Notes: a model not told the origin generated them from the sequence alone. Shown: positions 32,168-42,613, numbered from the stretch's first letter. The stretch: 64,000 nucleotides of DNA from Ramlibacter ginsenosidimutans (GCF_042678185.1 NZ_JBHUDQ010000005.1); one strand, 5' to 3'. Translations and numbers: made by a program.

Positions 32168-32700
32168 CACGCAAATTCCTTCTCGTGCATCCACGCCGCA
32201 TGCTTGGGCGCGCGCTTGGTGCGGCTCCACTCTTCCAGCATCGCCACCTTCACTTCGTCGAGCCGCTTGTACATCTCCGGCGTGCCCGTGTTCGCGGCGA
32301 GTTCGACGCGGTGGCCGTTCGGGTCGTGGAAGTAGATCGACTTGAAGATGGTGTGGTCGGTGACGCCCACCACCGGGATGCCGTCGGCCTGCAGGCGGGC
32401 CTTGGCGTCTTCGAGCTCCTGCACGCTGCCGACCTCGAAGGCGATGTGCTGCACCCACGCGGGGGTGTTGGTGTCGCGGCCCATCGGAGGCGACTTGGGG
32501 ATCTCGAAGAAGGCGAGGACGTTGCCGTTGCCGGCATCGAGGAACACGTGCATGTACGGATCGGGCTCGTGCGTGGAGGGCACGTGGTTCTCGGCGATGG
32601 CCAGCACGAATTTCATGCCCAGGTGCTTGCCGTACCACTCGACGGTCTCTTTGGCGTCCTTGCAGCGGTAGGCGACGTGGTGGATCTTGCGGATGTTCAT
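32167..32700 (-). CDS. VOC family protein (glyoxalase/extradiol dioxygenase fold)
   Basis: A 177-residue vicinal-oxygen-chelate protein. Metal-ligand-like positions are visible: IHHVAYRC (His near residue 8), WVQHIAFEVG (His near 86) and an Asp/Glu in NGHRVELAAN near the end, the usual His/His/Glu set. It could be a lactoylglutathione-lyase-like isomerase or an extradiol dioxygenase. It is the last gene of the leftward operon with DUF2783 (11-bp gap) and the flavin monooxygenase, and has GGAG before its ATG, so a role in aromatic degradation is likely. Confidence 0.85.
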   Translation of the reverse strand: MNIRKIHHVAYRCKDAKETVEWYGKHLGMKFVLAIAENHVPSTHEPDPYMHVFLDAGNGNVLAFFEIPKSPPMGRDTNTPAWVQHIAFEVGSVQELEDAKARLQADGIPVVGVTDHTIFKSIYFHDPNGHRVELAANTGTPEMYKRLDEVKVAMLEEWSRTKRAPKHAAWMHEKEFA

Positions 32701-32711
32701 GGTTGGCTCCT

Positions 32712-32936
32712 TCAGGCTTCGCGGCGGGCCAGCGCCAGTGCTTCCCTGAGCACCGCGATGTCGCCGATGTGGTTGGAGAGCAGCAGGATCAGGCGCGCGT
32801 TGAGCCGCTCGCTTTCCTCGTCGCTCAGGTCGCGATGCGCATCGATCAGCGCCTCGTAGAAATCGTCGCCCGGGCTGAAGTCGCGGAAGTAGCGCTTGCC
32901 GGGTTCCTGGAAACGGGCTTGCAGTTGCAGCGGCAT
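32712..32936 (-). CDS. DUF2783 small protein
   Basis: A 74-residue protein with the DUF2783 look: DDFYEALIDAHRDLSDEESERLNARLILLLSNHIGDIAVLREAL, mostly helical. This domain is usually encoded right after a flavin-dependent aromatic hydroxylase, as here (11-bp gap), and is thought to be a partner of it. No independent activity is known. Confidence 0.82.
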   Translation of the reverse strand: MPLQLQARFQEPGKRYFRDFSPGDDFYEALIDAHRDLSDEESERLNARLILLLSNHIGDIAVLREALALARREA

Positions 32937-32947
32937 GGCGTGGCCTT

Positions 32948-34609
32948 TCAGTCGTTGCAGGTGGCGCGCGCGAGGGCGGCTTGCACGCGCGCGGGTTCGA
33001 AGGTGCGCCAGCGCGCGGCGACGTGCTGGTCCGGCCGCAGAAGGTAGGCGGTGCCGGCGGAGGCGTCGTAGCGCCGCGCGACCAGCCCTTGCGGGTCGGC
33101 CAGCACGCGCAGGCCGCGCACTTCGCCGCCCTGCGGCGTGACGATCACCGTCTCGACCGGGATGGGCCCTTGCGCCAGCGCATCGAGGCGGTCGCGCCAG
33201 GACGGCGTGAGCTTGCCCGTGTCGCTGAGGAACAGCAGCAGCACGAAGCGGCCGCCGACCTGGTCCAGCAGCCACGCGGGCGTACCGGCGACTGCCACGG
33301 GCGCATCGGCCATCGGGGCGCCGGGCACCATGTCCCCGTCGAAGTGTTCCGCGTCCGGTGTGTTCAGCCGCGACGCGACGAGATAGCTGGGCACGGACAG
33401 GCGCCCCGAGTTCACCAGCTTGCGCGCGAACGGATGCTCGCGCGCGAGCTCCAGCACCGCGTTGCGGAAGGTCTTGCTCGCGCGGCTCTTGGGCGTGATG
33501 AAGTCCGTGGAGCGGGTGGAGTTCATCAGGTTCTCGTCGGCCGCGTAGACCCGGTCCGTGCTGTAGGTGTCCAGCAGCGAATCGGGCGCCTTGCCCTCGA
33601 TCACCAGCCGGAGTTTCCACAGCAGGTCGTCGGTGTCCTGGAAGCCGGAGTTGGCGCCGCGCGCACCGAACGGCGAGACCTGGTGCGCGGCATCGCCGAC
33701 GAACAGCACGCGCCCGTGGCGGAAGTCCTTCATGCGGCGGCACTGGAAGGTGTAGATGCTGACCCACTCCAGCTCGAACGGACGTGCGTCGCCGAGCATC
33801 GCGCGGATGCGCGGGATGACCTTCTCCGGCTTCTTCTCCTCTTCGGGATCGGCGTCCCATCCGAGCTGGAAGTCGATGCGCCAGACGTTGTCGGCCTGCT
33901 TGTGCAGCAGCACGGTCTGGTTCGGGTGGAAGGGCGGGTCGAACCAGAGCCAGCGCTCGGCCGGCCAGTCGGCCTGCATCACCACGTCCGCGATCAGGAA
34001 GCGGTCCATGAAGATGCGGCCGTCGACGTCGAGGCCCAGCATGCGGCGCGTGGCCGAGCGCGCGCCGTCGGCGGCAATGAGCCAGTCCGCCTCGATCGCG
34101 AACACGCCCTCGGGCGTCTCCACCTGCAGCTTCACGTGGTCGACCGCCGGCTGCACCGAGACCACCTTGTACTTCCAGCGCAGGTCCACGCCGAGCTGCT
34201 GCGCGCGCGCGACCAGCATCTCCTCGAGGTGGTACTGCTGCAGGTTGATCATGCCGGGCCGCTTGTGCCCGGGCTCGGGCACGAGGTCGAATCGGTAGAC
34301 CTCCTGCTCGCGGAAGAAGGTGCGGCCCACGTTCCAGCCGACGCCGCGCTCGCACACCGCGTCACCGACGCCGAGGCGGTCCAGGATCTCCAGCGCGCGC
34401 TTCGCGTAGCAGACCGCACGCGAGCCGATCGAGACGGAGTCGTCCTCGTCGAACAGCAGGACCGGCAGGCCTTGCAGGCGCGCATCGATGGCTGCGGCCA
34501 GACCCACCGGCCCCGCGCCGATCACGATCAGGGGCCGGCGCTGCGGCGGCTGCGTGCGCAGGTCGTCCGGCGCCTTCGTCGCGAAGCGCGGGTACGTGTG
34601 GGTCCCCAT
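32948..34609 (-). CDS. FAD-dependent aromatic monooxygenase (PheA/MhpA-like)
   Basis: A 553-residue flavoprotein hydroxylase. The dinucleotide motif GAGPVG is at 31-36, the DG motif in WLIAADGARSATRRMLG near 190, and the GD motif in RVLFVGDAAHQVSPFGARGANSGFQDTDDLLWKL near 300. A thioredoxin-like C-terminal domain follows, as in phenol hydroxylase and MhpA. It should hydroxylate an aromatic ring using NAD(P)H and O2. AGGAGA supports the ATG at 34609. It is divergent from the ring-cleavage genes ligA/ligB, so the product is probably their diol substrate. Confidence 0.9.
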   Translation of the reverse strand: MGTHTYPRFATKAPDDLRTQPPQRRPLIVIGAGPVGLAAAIDARLQGLPVLLFDEDDSVSIGSRAVCYAKRALEILDRLGVGDAVCERGVGWNVGRTFFREQEVYRFDLVPEPGHKRPGMINLQQYHLEEMLVARAQQLGVDLRWKYKVVSVQPAVDHVKLQVETPEGVFAIEADWLIAADGARSATRRMLGLDVDGRIFMDRFLIADVVMQADWPAERWLWFDPPFHPNQTVLLHKQADNVWRIDFQLGWDADPEEEKKPEKVIPRIRAMLGDARPFELEWVSIYTFQCRRMKDFRHGRVLFVGDAAHQVSPFGARGANSGFQDTDDLLWKLRLVIEGKAPDSLLDTYSTDRVYAADENLMNSTRSTDFITPKSRASKTFRNAVLELAREHPFARKLVNSGRLSVPSYLVASRLNTPDAEHFDGDMVPGAPMADAPVAVAGTPAWLLDQVGGRFVLLLFLSDTGKLTPSWRDRLDALAQGPIPVETVIVTPQGGEVRGLRVLADPQGLVARRYDASAGTAYLLRPDQHVAARWRTFEPARVQAALARATCND

Positions 34610-34670
34610 GGGCGCGTCTCCTGGTGGCGGTCTGTGCGGTCTCTCGCCGCGATCCACGCAAATTTACCAA

Positions 34671-34688
34671 TGAGAAATGCGTTTCACT
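34671..34688. promoter_or_regulatory. Candidate operator between the monooxygenase and ligA-like genes
   Basis: TGAGAAATGCGTTTCACT is an imperfect inverted repeat (GAAA-TGCG-TTTC core) in an AT-rich patch of the 190-bp divergent spacer. Its TGxxAA-N4-TTxxCA-like form resembles IclR-family operators, which often control aromatic ring-cleavage genes. No IclR or LysR gene is in the window near it, so the regulator is unknown. Confidence 0.4.
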
Positions 34689-34799
34689 AATCGTAATCGC
34701 AGCACCTTTGACGAGGATCAACTCCACCCCGAACCTTGACCTGCGTCAGGCGAGCCGGCGCGCCGTGCCGGGATACTCCGGCGCAAACAGGAGACACGC

Positions 34800-35165
34800 A
34801 TGGACCGGCCGCCCGCCATCTTCGGTACCACCATCTTCGACGGCGAGCAGGCGCGCAAGGGCTACGCCCTGAACCGCATGTGCTTCTCGTTCAACGAGCA
34901 GGCCAACCGCGACGCCTTCAAGGCGGACGAGGAGGGCTACATGCGCCGCTACGGCGTCCAGGGCGTGCAGGCCGAGGCGATCCGCAAGCGCGACGTGCTG
35001 GGTCTGCTCGCGGCGGGAGGCAACGTCTACTACCTCGCGAAATTCGCCGGCATCCTGGGTCTCGACGTGCAGGACCTGGGAGCCGCGCAAACCGGCTTGT
35101 CGAAAGAGGAGTTCAAGGCGCGCCTGGTGCGACAGAACGAGCAACCAACGCGGCTCGCCGCCTGA
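34800..35165 (+). CDS. ligA: Protocatechuate 4,5-dioxygenase alpha subunit-like (LigA family)
   Basis: A 121-residue helical small subunit of a class III extradiol dioxygenase. The family pattern is clear: LNRMCFSFNEQANRDAFKADEEGYMRRYGVQGVQAEAIRKRDVLGLLAAGGNVYYLAKFA. It caps the active site of the LigB-type catalytic subunit encoded 16 bp downstream. AGGAGA precedes the ATG. Sphingobium LigA is slightly longer (139 aa), so gallate- or hydroxylated-protocatechuate-type substrates are possible alternatives. Confidence 0.87.
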   Translation: MDRPPAIFGTTIFDGEQARKGYALNRMCFSFNEQANRDAFKADEEGYMRRYGVQGVQAEAIRKRDVLGLLAAGGNVYYLAKFAGILGLDVQDLGAAQTGLSKEEFKARLVRQNEQPTRLAA

Positions 35166-35181
35166 ACCGGAGCGTGACGAC

Positions 35182-36027
35182 ATGGCCAGGATCATCGGTG
35201 GTCTCACCACCTCGCACGTGCCCGCCATCGGCGGCGCCATCGCCAAGGGCCTGCAGGGCGAACCGTACTGGAAGCCCTTCTTCGACGGCTTCCTGCCGGT
35301 GCACCGCTGGCTGGACGACGTGCAGCCGGATGTCGCGGTCGTCTTCTACAACGACCACGGCCTGAACTTCTTCCTGGACAAGATGCCGACCTTTGCGGTC
35401 GGCGCCGCGCCGGAGTATCGCAACGCAGACGAAGGCTGGGGCATTCCCACGCTGCCGCCGTTCCGGGGCGAGCTGGACCTTTCGTGGCACGTGATCGAGC
35501 ACCTGGTGGACCGGGAGTTCGACATCACGACCTGCCAGGAAATGCTGGTGGACCACGCGTTCACGCTGCCGCTGAAACTGTTCTGGCCGCAGGGCGTGCC
35601 GGTGACGGTCGTGCCGATCTGCATCAACACCGTGCAGTTCCCCTTGCCGAGCGCCCGGCGCTGCTACGCGCTGGGGCAGGCAGTGGGCGAGGCGATCCGC
35701 TCCTGGGAAAGCGACAAGAAGGTCGTGGTGATCGGCACGGGCGGCCTGTCGCACCAGCTCGATGGCGAGCGCGCGGGCTTCATCAACAAGCCGTTCGACC
35801 TGAAGTTCATGGACAGCCTGGTGGAAGACCCCGAGTGGGCCACGCAGTACAGCATCCACGAGCTGGTGGAGAAGACCGGAACGCAAGGCGTCGAGTTGCT
35901 GATGTGGCTCGCGACGCGCGCTGCCGTGCCGGGGCGCGTGCGCAAGGTGCATACGAACTACCACATCCCGATCTCGAACACGGCCGCGGGCATGATGGCA
36001 CTGGAGTCGCTCACGCAAGCGGCTTGA
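35182..36027 (+). CDS. ligB: Protocatechuate 4,5-dioxygenase beta subunit-like (LigB family)
   Basis: A 281-residue catalytic subunit of a class III extradiol (meta-cleavage) dioxygenase. Iron-ligand candidates are His12 (TTSHVPAIG), His59 (FYNDHGLNFF) and a Glu in GVELLMWLATRA; the catalytic His lies in IGTGGLSHQL. It opens a catecholic ring with O2, giving a 2-hydroxymuconic semialdehyde acid. The alpha subunit is encoded just upstream and a flavin hydroxylase divergently. No later genes of the protocatechuate 4,5-cleavage path (ligC, I, J, K) are in the window. Confidence 0.9.
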   Translation: MARIIGGLTTSHVPAIGGAIAKGLQGEPYWKPFFDGFLPVHRWLDDVQPDVAVVFYNDHGLNFFLDKMPTFAVGAAPEYRNADEGWGIPTLPPFRGELDLSWHVIEHLVDREFDITTCQEMLVDHAFTLPLKLFWPQGVPVTVVPICINTVQFPLPSARRCYALGQAVGEAIRSWESDKKVVVIGTGGLSHQLDGERAGFINKPFDLKFMDSLVEDPEWATQYSIHELVEKTGTQGVELLMWLATRAAVPGRVRKVHTNYHIPISNTAAGMMALESLTQAA

Positions 36028-36082
36028 ACGCGCGCGGCGGCGCGCGCATACTGGCCGGGTCCGCTTCACGAGAGGAGGACCC

Positions 36083-36328
36083 ATGAAAAACGCGTCCCTG
36101 CCCGACACCGAGGGCAGCCTCAGCGTCTTCGAGCAAACCTGTTCCTACTGCGGCGCGCGCTTCCGCGTGCTCGCCACCCCCGTCGCGGATGGCCTCCATC
36201 GCGAAGAGTACGCCTGCCCCGAATGCGGCAAGGGCTACCGCACCGAAGCGGCGAGCGAGCCGCAGGTGCAACTGCTGCGCCGGCGCACGGATGGCAAGGA
36301 CGAGGCCTACCAGGACACGATGTTCTAG
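36083..36328 (+). CDS. Small zinc-ribbon protein, unknown
   Basis: An 81-residue protein with two CxxC knuckles (CSYC near residue 20 and CPEC near 45) typical of a zinc ribbon, flanked by charged tails. GAGGAGG precedes the ATG. I recognise no named family. It sits 55 bp after ligB in the same direction and could be co-transcribed, but it resembles general zinc-ribbon proteins more than a catabolic enzyme. Confidence 0.65.
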   Translation: MKNASLPDTEGSLSVFEQTCSYCGARFRVLATPVADGLHREEYACPECGKGYRTEAASEPQVQLLRRRTDGKDEAYQDTMF

Positions 36329-36362
36329 CCCCGCGCGGCGAAGGACCGCGCCGGCGCTTCGC

Positions 36363-37490
36363 TCATCGCAGCCGCGACGGGCTCAGCATCGCCGGCGTGA
36401 GCCCGCAGTCCGCGATGGCTTGCGGCAGCGGCAGGCCGCGCGCGAGCGCGGCGCACGCTTCGCCCATCGCGGCCGAGGTCTGGATGCCGTAGCCGCCTTG
36501 CGCGGCGACCCAGAAGAAGCCCGGCGCGGCCGCATCGAAGCCGCCCACCAGATCGCCGTCGGCGACGAAGGAGCGCAGGCCTGCCCACGTGCGCGCGGGG
36601 CGGCGGATCTCCAGCGTGGTCATCTGCTGGATGCGGTCGATCGCCAGGGCGATGTCCAGTTCCTCCGGCTGCACGTCCTGGGGGTCCACGGGGTCGGCGT
36701 TCGCGGGCGAGCCGAGCAGGATGCCGGCGTCGGGCTTCACGTACCAGGACTCGTCCGCGCTGATGAGGCAGGGCCACGCGCGCGGGTCCATGCCCACGGG
36801 CGGCGCGAAGGTGAAGGCGGAGCGGCGCTTGGGCTGCAGGCCGATTGCGGGGACGCCGGCCAGTTTGGCGATCGCGTCGCACCAGGCGCCCGCGGCGTTG
36901 ATCACGACGGGTGCACGCCAGTTGCCGGCGCGGGTCTGCACTTCCCACAGCGCGCCGTCCTTGCGCACGGACTGGACCTCGGCATCGCACACGATGGAAC
37001 CGCCGTGGCGGCGCAAGCCGCGCAGGTAGCCCTGGTGGATCGCATGCACGTCCATGTCGCTGGCATCGGGCTCGAGCACGGCACCGATGATGCGATCGGC
37101 GCGCAACACGGGCACGAGCGCAAGCGCCCCGGCCGCGCCCAGCCGGCGCGCGTTCGGCGTCATCGCGCGCAGCAGGTCCCAGTGGGCGTCGAGCAGGTCC
37201 TCCTGCCCCGGCCCGGCGACGAACAGACAGCCGCGCGGTCCGAGCACCGGGTGGTCCGCGAAGCCCGCCGGCGGCGCATCGAAGAACGGCCGGCTCGCCC
37301 GCGTGAGGGCGCGCACCTGCGGCGTGCCGTAGCTTTCGAGGAAGAGGGCGGCGGAGCGCCCGGTGGAGTGGTAGCCCGGTTGCGACTCGCGCTCGAGCAG
37401 CACGACGCGCGCATGCGGCGCGAGGAAGTAGCCCACCGAGGCGCCGGCGATGCCACCGCCGATGATGAGGAAGTCCGCGGAATCGACCAT
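36363..37490 (-). CDS. FAD-dependent oxidoreductase (DAO family)
   Basis: A 375-residue flavoprotein of the D-amino acid oxidase/glycine oxidase fold. The FAD motif GGGIAGASVGYFLA is near residues 10-23, followed by VVLLERESQPGYHSTGRSAAL, and the C-terminal WVAAQGGYGIQTSAAMGEACAAL completes the FAD site. The upstream frame is open but has no coding look, so I take the ATG at 37490. It may dehydrogenate an amino or hydroxy acid; the YHSTGRSA segment is common in the glycerol-3-phosphate/2-hydroxyglutarate-like branch. It stands alone. Confidence 0.88.
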   Translation of the reverse strand: MVDSADFLIIGGGIAGASVGYFLAPHARVVLLERESQPGYHSTGRSAALFLESYGTPQVRALTRASRPFFDAPPAGFADHPVLGPRGCLFVAGPGQEDLLDAHWDLLRAMTPNARRLGAAGALALVPVLRADRIIGAVLEPDASDMDVHAIHQGYLRGLRRHGGSIVCDAEVQSVRKDGALWEVQTRAGNWRAPVVINAAGAWCDAIAKLAGVPAIGLQPKRRSAFTFAPPVGMDPRAWPCLISADESWYVKPDAGILLGSPANADPVDPQDVQPEELDIALAIDRIQQMTTLEIRRPARTWAGLRSFVADGDLVGGFDAAAPGFFWVAAQGGYGIQTSAAMGEACAALARGLPLPQAIADCGLTPAMLSPSRLR

Positions 37491-37588
37491 GCGGGGATTC
37501 TGCCGCGAGAGGGGCACCGAGGACAGAATGCGGGCCCGTTCGCCCATGTCCGGGCACGAAGAGGTGCGCTCTGCGGGGGCCGGTGGGC

Positions 37589-37866
37589 GTCGCGGCAGGC
37601 GGCGTGCGGTGCAGGCCCGCTGGGCATCGGTCGGCGGCTGCGCGCGCCGACTCCCCTGCAAGCCGGTCCGGGCGGCGTCGCGCGGCACAACTCGCAGAGA
37701 GTTTGCCCGCGCGCGGGCAAACTCTCTGCTCGGACAAGTGCCGCGGTAGCATGAAACGTACGCGCGGTTCGATACGCTGCGCTCTCGTAGCCGCGCTCCG
37801 CCGCCCGGACCGGCTTCCAGGCGATGCCCCTGATGCGGGCCTGCACCGCACGCCGCCTGCCGCGAC
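37589..37866. repeat. Large inverted-repeat element (MITE-like)
   Basis: Outer arms of 32 bp are perfect reverse complements (37589-37620 with 37835-37866). Inner arms of 17 bp match exactly (37660-37676 with 37800-37816, AAGCCGGTCCGGGCGGC). At the centre is a perfect 36-bp palindrome (37694-37729). Intervening segments have diverged and differ in length. No transposase is inside. It looks like a non-autonomous mobile or dispersed intergenic element. Confidence 0.75.
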
Positions 37867-37913
37867 GATGGACAGTGTGGCCCCTGCGGGGAAGACTCAC
37901 GGGCTTCCGTACT

Positions 37914-38001
37914 CGTAGGCTGGCGGTGAGCACCGCGAACCCCAGCGATCCAGCGTAGCGCAGCGAGCTGGGGTTCGCCTGCGGCTCACCACCAGCCTAC
38001 G
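37914..38001. repeat. Palindromic dispersed repeat, copy 2
   Basis: Arms at 37914-37946 and 37967-38001 (core CTGGGGTTCGC ... CTCACCACCAGCCTACG and reverse complement) with a 20-bp loop. The arms match those of the element at 32055-32167, so this is a repeat family with at least two members in the window, here with a shorter loop. Confidence 0.78.
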
Positions 38002-38063
38002 GTTTTCGCTTCAATCGCCGCCAGACTGTGCGCTGCCCTGGCCGTCGCCAGGGGACGGAGCCC

Positions 38064-38091
38064 AAAAAAAAGCGCCCCGATCGGGGCGCTT
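38064..38091 (-). terminator. Intrinsic terminator of rpoD
   Basis: Reading leftward after the rpoD stop: a perfect 22-bp palindrome at 38070-38091 (stem AAGCGCCCCGA / TCGGGGCGCTT), then a run of eight T on the minus strand (38071-38064). This is a textbook Rho-independent terminator. Confidence 0.88.
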
Positions 38092-38103
38092 CCTTGAATC
38101 CCT

Positions 38104-38130
38104 GGGTCTCCGCCTGCGCGGAGATGACCC
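38104..38130. repeat. Short hairpin repeat (REP-like)
   Basis: GGGTCTCCGC-CTGC-GCGGAGATGACCC forms a hairpin with a three-base bulge. The CCGCCTGCGCGG-AGATGAC pattern is a common intergenic repeat type in proteobacteria. It lies between the rpoD stop and its terminator. Confidence 0.5.
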
Positions 38131-38135
38131 GAGGC

Positions 38136-40514
<2,379 letters not shown>

Positions 40515-40753
40515 ACGACCTCGGAACAGGACAGCGGAAACACAAATGCGCGCACGGCGACCCGGCGCGGGTGGACAGGCCGACCTAGGCCTCAGGGCAA
40601 GATGGGTGGGCGAACATTTGGTGTGCAGTCCTTGCGGTAGGTTGGCCTGACCCGCTGTGGGGTGCCGCTCGTGCGTGAGGGCTGGCCGGTCCGGAGGTGC
40701 TGCTGTCGCTCTTGCCGCTAGCAAACCCTACATTATAGGGTTGTGCGCGGATT
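40515..40753. other. dnaG-rpoD intergenic region (leader of rpoD)
   Basis: The 239-bp spacer holds the rpoD promoter at its dnaG-proximal end. The inverted repeat AACCCTA / TAGGGTT (40724-40742) surrounds the -10 box. The remaining ~200 bp would be the untranslated leader of rpoD; I see no small gene in it. Confidence 0.45.
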
Positions 40754-40756
40754 TCA
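40732..40756 (-). promoter_or_regulatory. Probable rpoD promoter
   Basis: On the minus strand a perfect -10 TATAAT (40737-40732) lies within the inverted repeat AACCCTATAATGTAGGGTT. A -35-like TTGAAA overlaps the dnaG stop codon, but its spacing (14 bp) is short. Transcription would start near 40725, leaving a leader of about 210 nt. Confidence 0.5.
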
Positions 40757-42613
40757 AGCCTTGGCGCCTGGTTTTTGAGCTTTCAACAACGCCTGCTGCC
40801 TTCGGCTGAGCTCGTACAGCCGCTCGACCTTGCCCGGCTCGGAGGCCGGGAGCTTGCCGACCCGGACGATTTCCTCGGTGAGGGCGTCGATGTGGATTTC
40901 CGCCATCGAGCGGCGCAGCTCGGAGGCCGAGATCTCCTCGACCTCGTGGGCCTTGCCACTGGGCTGCATGTCGTCCAGCGCGATCAGCCGCAAGGCGAGC
41001 TCGGAGAACGGCTGGCCTTCCACGCCCAGCCGCAGGACCGCCCAGGGCTCGGCGCCGCTATCGTGGTAGCGGGTGTCGATCCAGGAGAACAGGTCGCCGT
41101 ACGGGGACTGCAGCTCGCACAGCAGGTGGTGGTCGTCGTTGGTGAGCAGGTCCCAGGCCTGGGAATTCTGCAGGACGGCCCGGGCGATGTGCTCGGCCAT
41201 CGCAATGGTCTTGGGCTTGATCGTCTGGCGGGTGCCGGTGCCGTAGGCACGCTTGCGGTACGGCGACTCGGAGGCCCGCCGGCCCTTGCCGCGCGGCTCC
41301 GCCTGCGGCCGCGGACGCCCCAGGCCCCAGAGCTCCAGCAGGTCGTGCTCGCCCAGCTGCGCGCGTTCGGCGATGGTCCCGAGCAGCTGCTTTTTCAGCG
41401 CGCCCTCCGGCAACTGCTTCCAGAGCGGTCCGGCCGTGCTCACCATCTTGGAGCGGCCCTCGGCGGTGCCCAGGTCGCAGCCTTCCGCGGCTGCATCCAT
41501 CATGAATTCGCTCAGGGGCACCGCCTGCCGCACGTAGCGCGCGAAGCCGTCCTGGCCGTGCTCGCGGATGTAGCTGTCGGGGTCGTGCTCGGGCGGCAGG
41601 AACAGGAATTTCACGGAGCGCACGTCCGATGCGTAGGGCAGGGCGCCATCGAGCGCCTTGCGCGCCGCGCGCCGGCCGGCGGCGTCGCCGTCGAAGCTGA
41701 AGACCACGCTGTCGGTGAAGCGGAACAGCTTCTGCACGTGCTCGGTCGTGCACGCCGTGCCCAGCGTCGCGACCGCGTTCGGAAAGCCCAGTTGCGCCAG
41801 GCCGATCACGTCCATGTAGCCCTCGGTGACCAGCACGTAGCCGGCTTCGCGCAACGCGTTGCGCGCCTCCCAGAGCCCATAGAGCTCGCGGCCCTTGCTG
41901 AAGATCGGCGTTTCGGGCGAATTGAGGTACTTCGGCTTCTCGTCGCCCAGCACGCGCCCGCCGAAGCCGATGCACTCGCCCTTCACGTTGCGGATCGGGA
42001 ACATGATGCGGTCGCGGAAGCGGTCGTAGCGCTTGTCGTCCTCCTCGTTGACGATCACCAGGCCGCTTTCGGCGAGCAGCGGGTCGTCGTAGCTGGGGAA
42101 GACGCTGGCGAGGGTGCGCCAGCCCTCGGGCGCGTAGCCCAGGCCGAACTGCCTGGCGATCTCGCCGGAGACGCCGCGGCCCTTGAGGTAGGCGACGGCG
42201 CGCGGCGAGGCCTTCAGGTGCTTGCGGTAGGCGGCGCCCGCCTTCTCCAGCACGTCGCTGAGCGTCACCTGCTTCTGCCGCTGCTCCGCCTCCCGCGCGC
42301 GCTCGGCGGGCGAGCGGTCGTCCTCGGGCACCTGCATGCCGTACTGGCCGGCCAGGTCCTTGACCGCCTCGATGAAGTTCATCCCCGCGAATTCCATCAG
42401 GAAGCGGATCGCGTCGCCGCTCTTGCCGCAGCCGAAGCAGTGGTAGAACTGCTTGGACGGGCTCACGGTGAAGGATGGCGACTTCTCGGCGTGGAAGGGG
42501 CACAGCCCCAGGTAATTGGCGCCGCCCTTCTTCAACTGCACATACCGGCCGACGATCTCGACGACGTCGGCACGGGCGAGCAGTTCCTGGGTAAAACTCT
42601 GGGGGATAGGCAC
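40754..42613 (-). CDS. dnaG: DNA primase
   Basis: A 619-residue primase. The CHC2 zinc ligands are Cys38, His41, Cys59 and Cys62 (CPFHAEKSPSFTV ... FYHCFGCG). The TOPRIM catalytic centre is visible in YVLVTEGYMDVIGLAQ and VFSFDGDAAGRRAARKAL. A C-terminal DnaB-binding helical domain follows a basic linker (RGKGRRASESPYRKRAYG). It makes RNA primers for replication. rpsU and the YqeY gene that normally precede dnaG in this operon are absent; upstream is a divergent acyl-CoA ligase. Confidence 0.97.
   Translation of the reverse strand: MPIPQSFTQELLARADVVEIVGRYVQLKKGGANYLGLCPFHAEKSPSFTVSPSKQFYHCFGCGKSGDAIRFLMEFAGMNFIEAVKDLAGQYGMQVPEDDRSPAERAREAEQRQKQVTLSDVLEKAGAAYRKHLKASPRAVAYLKGRGVSGEIARQFGLGYAPEGWRTLASVFPSYDDPLLAESGLVIVNEEDDKRYDRFRDRIMFPIRNVKGECIGFGGRVLGDEKPKYLNSPETPIFSKGRELYGLWEARNALREAGYVLVTEGYMDVIGLAQLGFPNAVATLGTACTTEHVQKLFRFTDSVVFSFDGDAAGRRAARKALDGALPYASDVRSVKFLFLPPEHDPDSYIREHGQDGFARYVRQAVPLSEFMMDAAAEGCDLGTAEGRSKMVSTAGPLWKQLPEGALKKQLLGTIAERAQLGEHDLLELWGLGRPRPQAEPRGKGRRASESPYRKRAYGTGTRQTIKPKTIAMAEHIARAVLQNSQAWDLLTNDDHHLLCELQSPYGDLFSWIDTRYHDSGAEPWAVLRLGVEGQPFSELALRLIALDDMQPSGKAHEVEEISASELRRSMAEIHIDALTEEIVRVGKLPASEPGKVERLYELSRRQQALLKAQKPGAKA

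Larger units (their letters stand above)
37491..38135. other. 645-bp gene-free region packed with inverted repeats
   Basis: No convincing gene is present. It contains, in order, a ~280-bp inverted-repeat element (37589-37866), a palindromic dispersed repeat (37914-38001), the rpoD terminator (38064-38091) and a short hairpin repeat (38104-38130), each listed separately. Open frames here are translations of the repeats. Confidence 0.7.

Noticed and set aside
37760..37790. tRNA-like GGTTCGATAC sequence
   Set aside because: No acceptor stem, anticodon arm or CCA context could be built around it; no tRNA found anywhere in the window.
37499..37933. Open frames on both strands within the inverted-repeat element
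   Set aside because: They are translations of the repeat arms (the same short peptide arises from both arms), with no ribosome binding sites or coding pattern.
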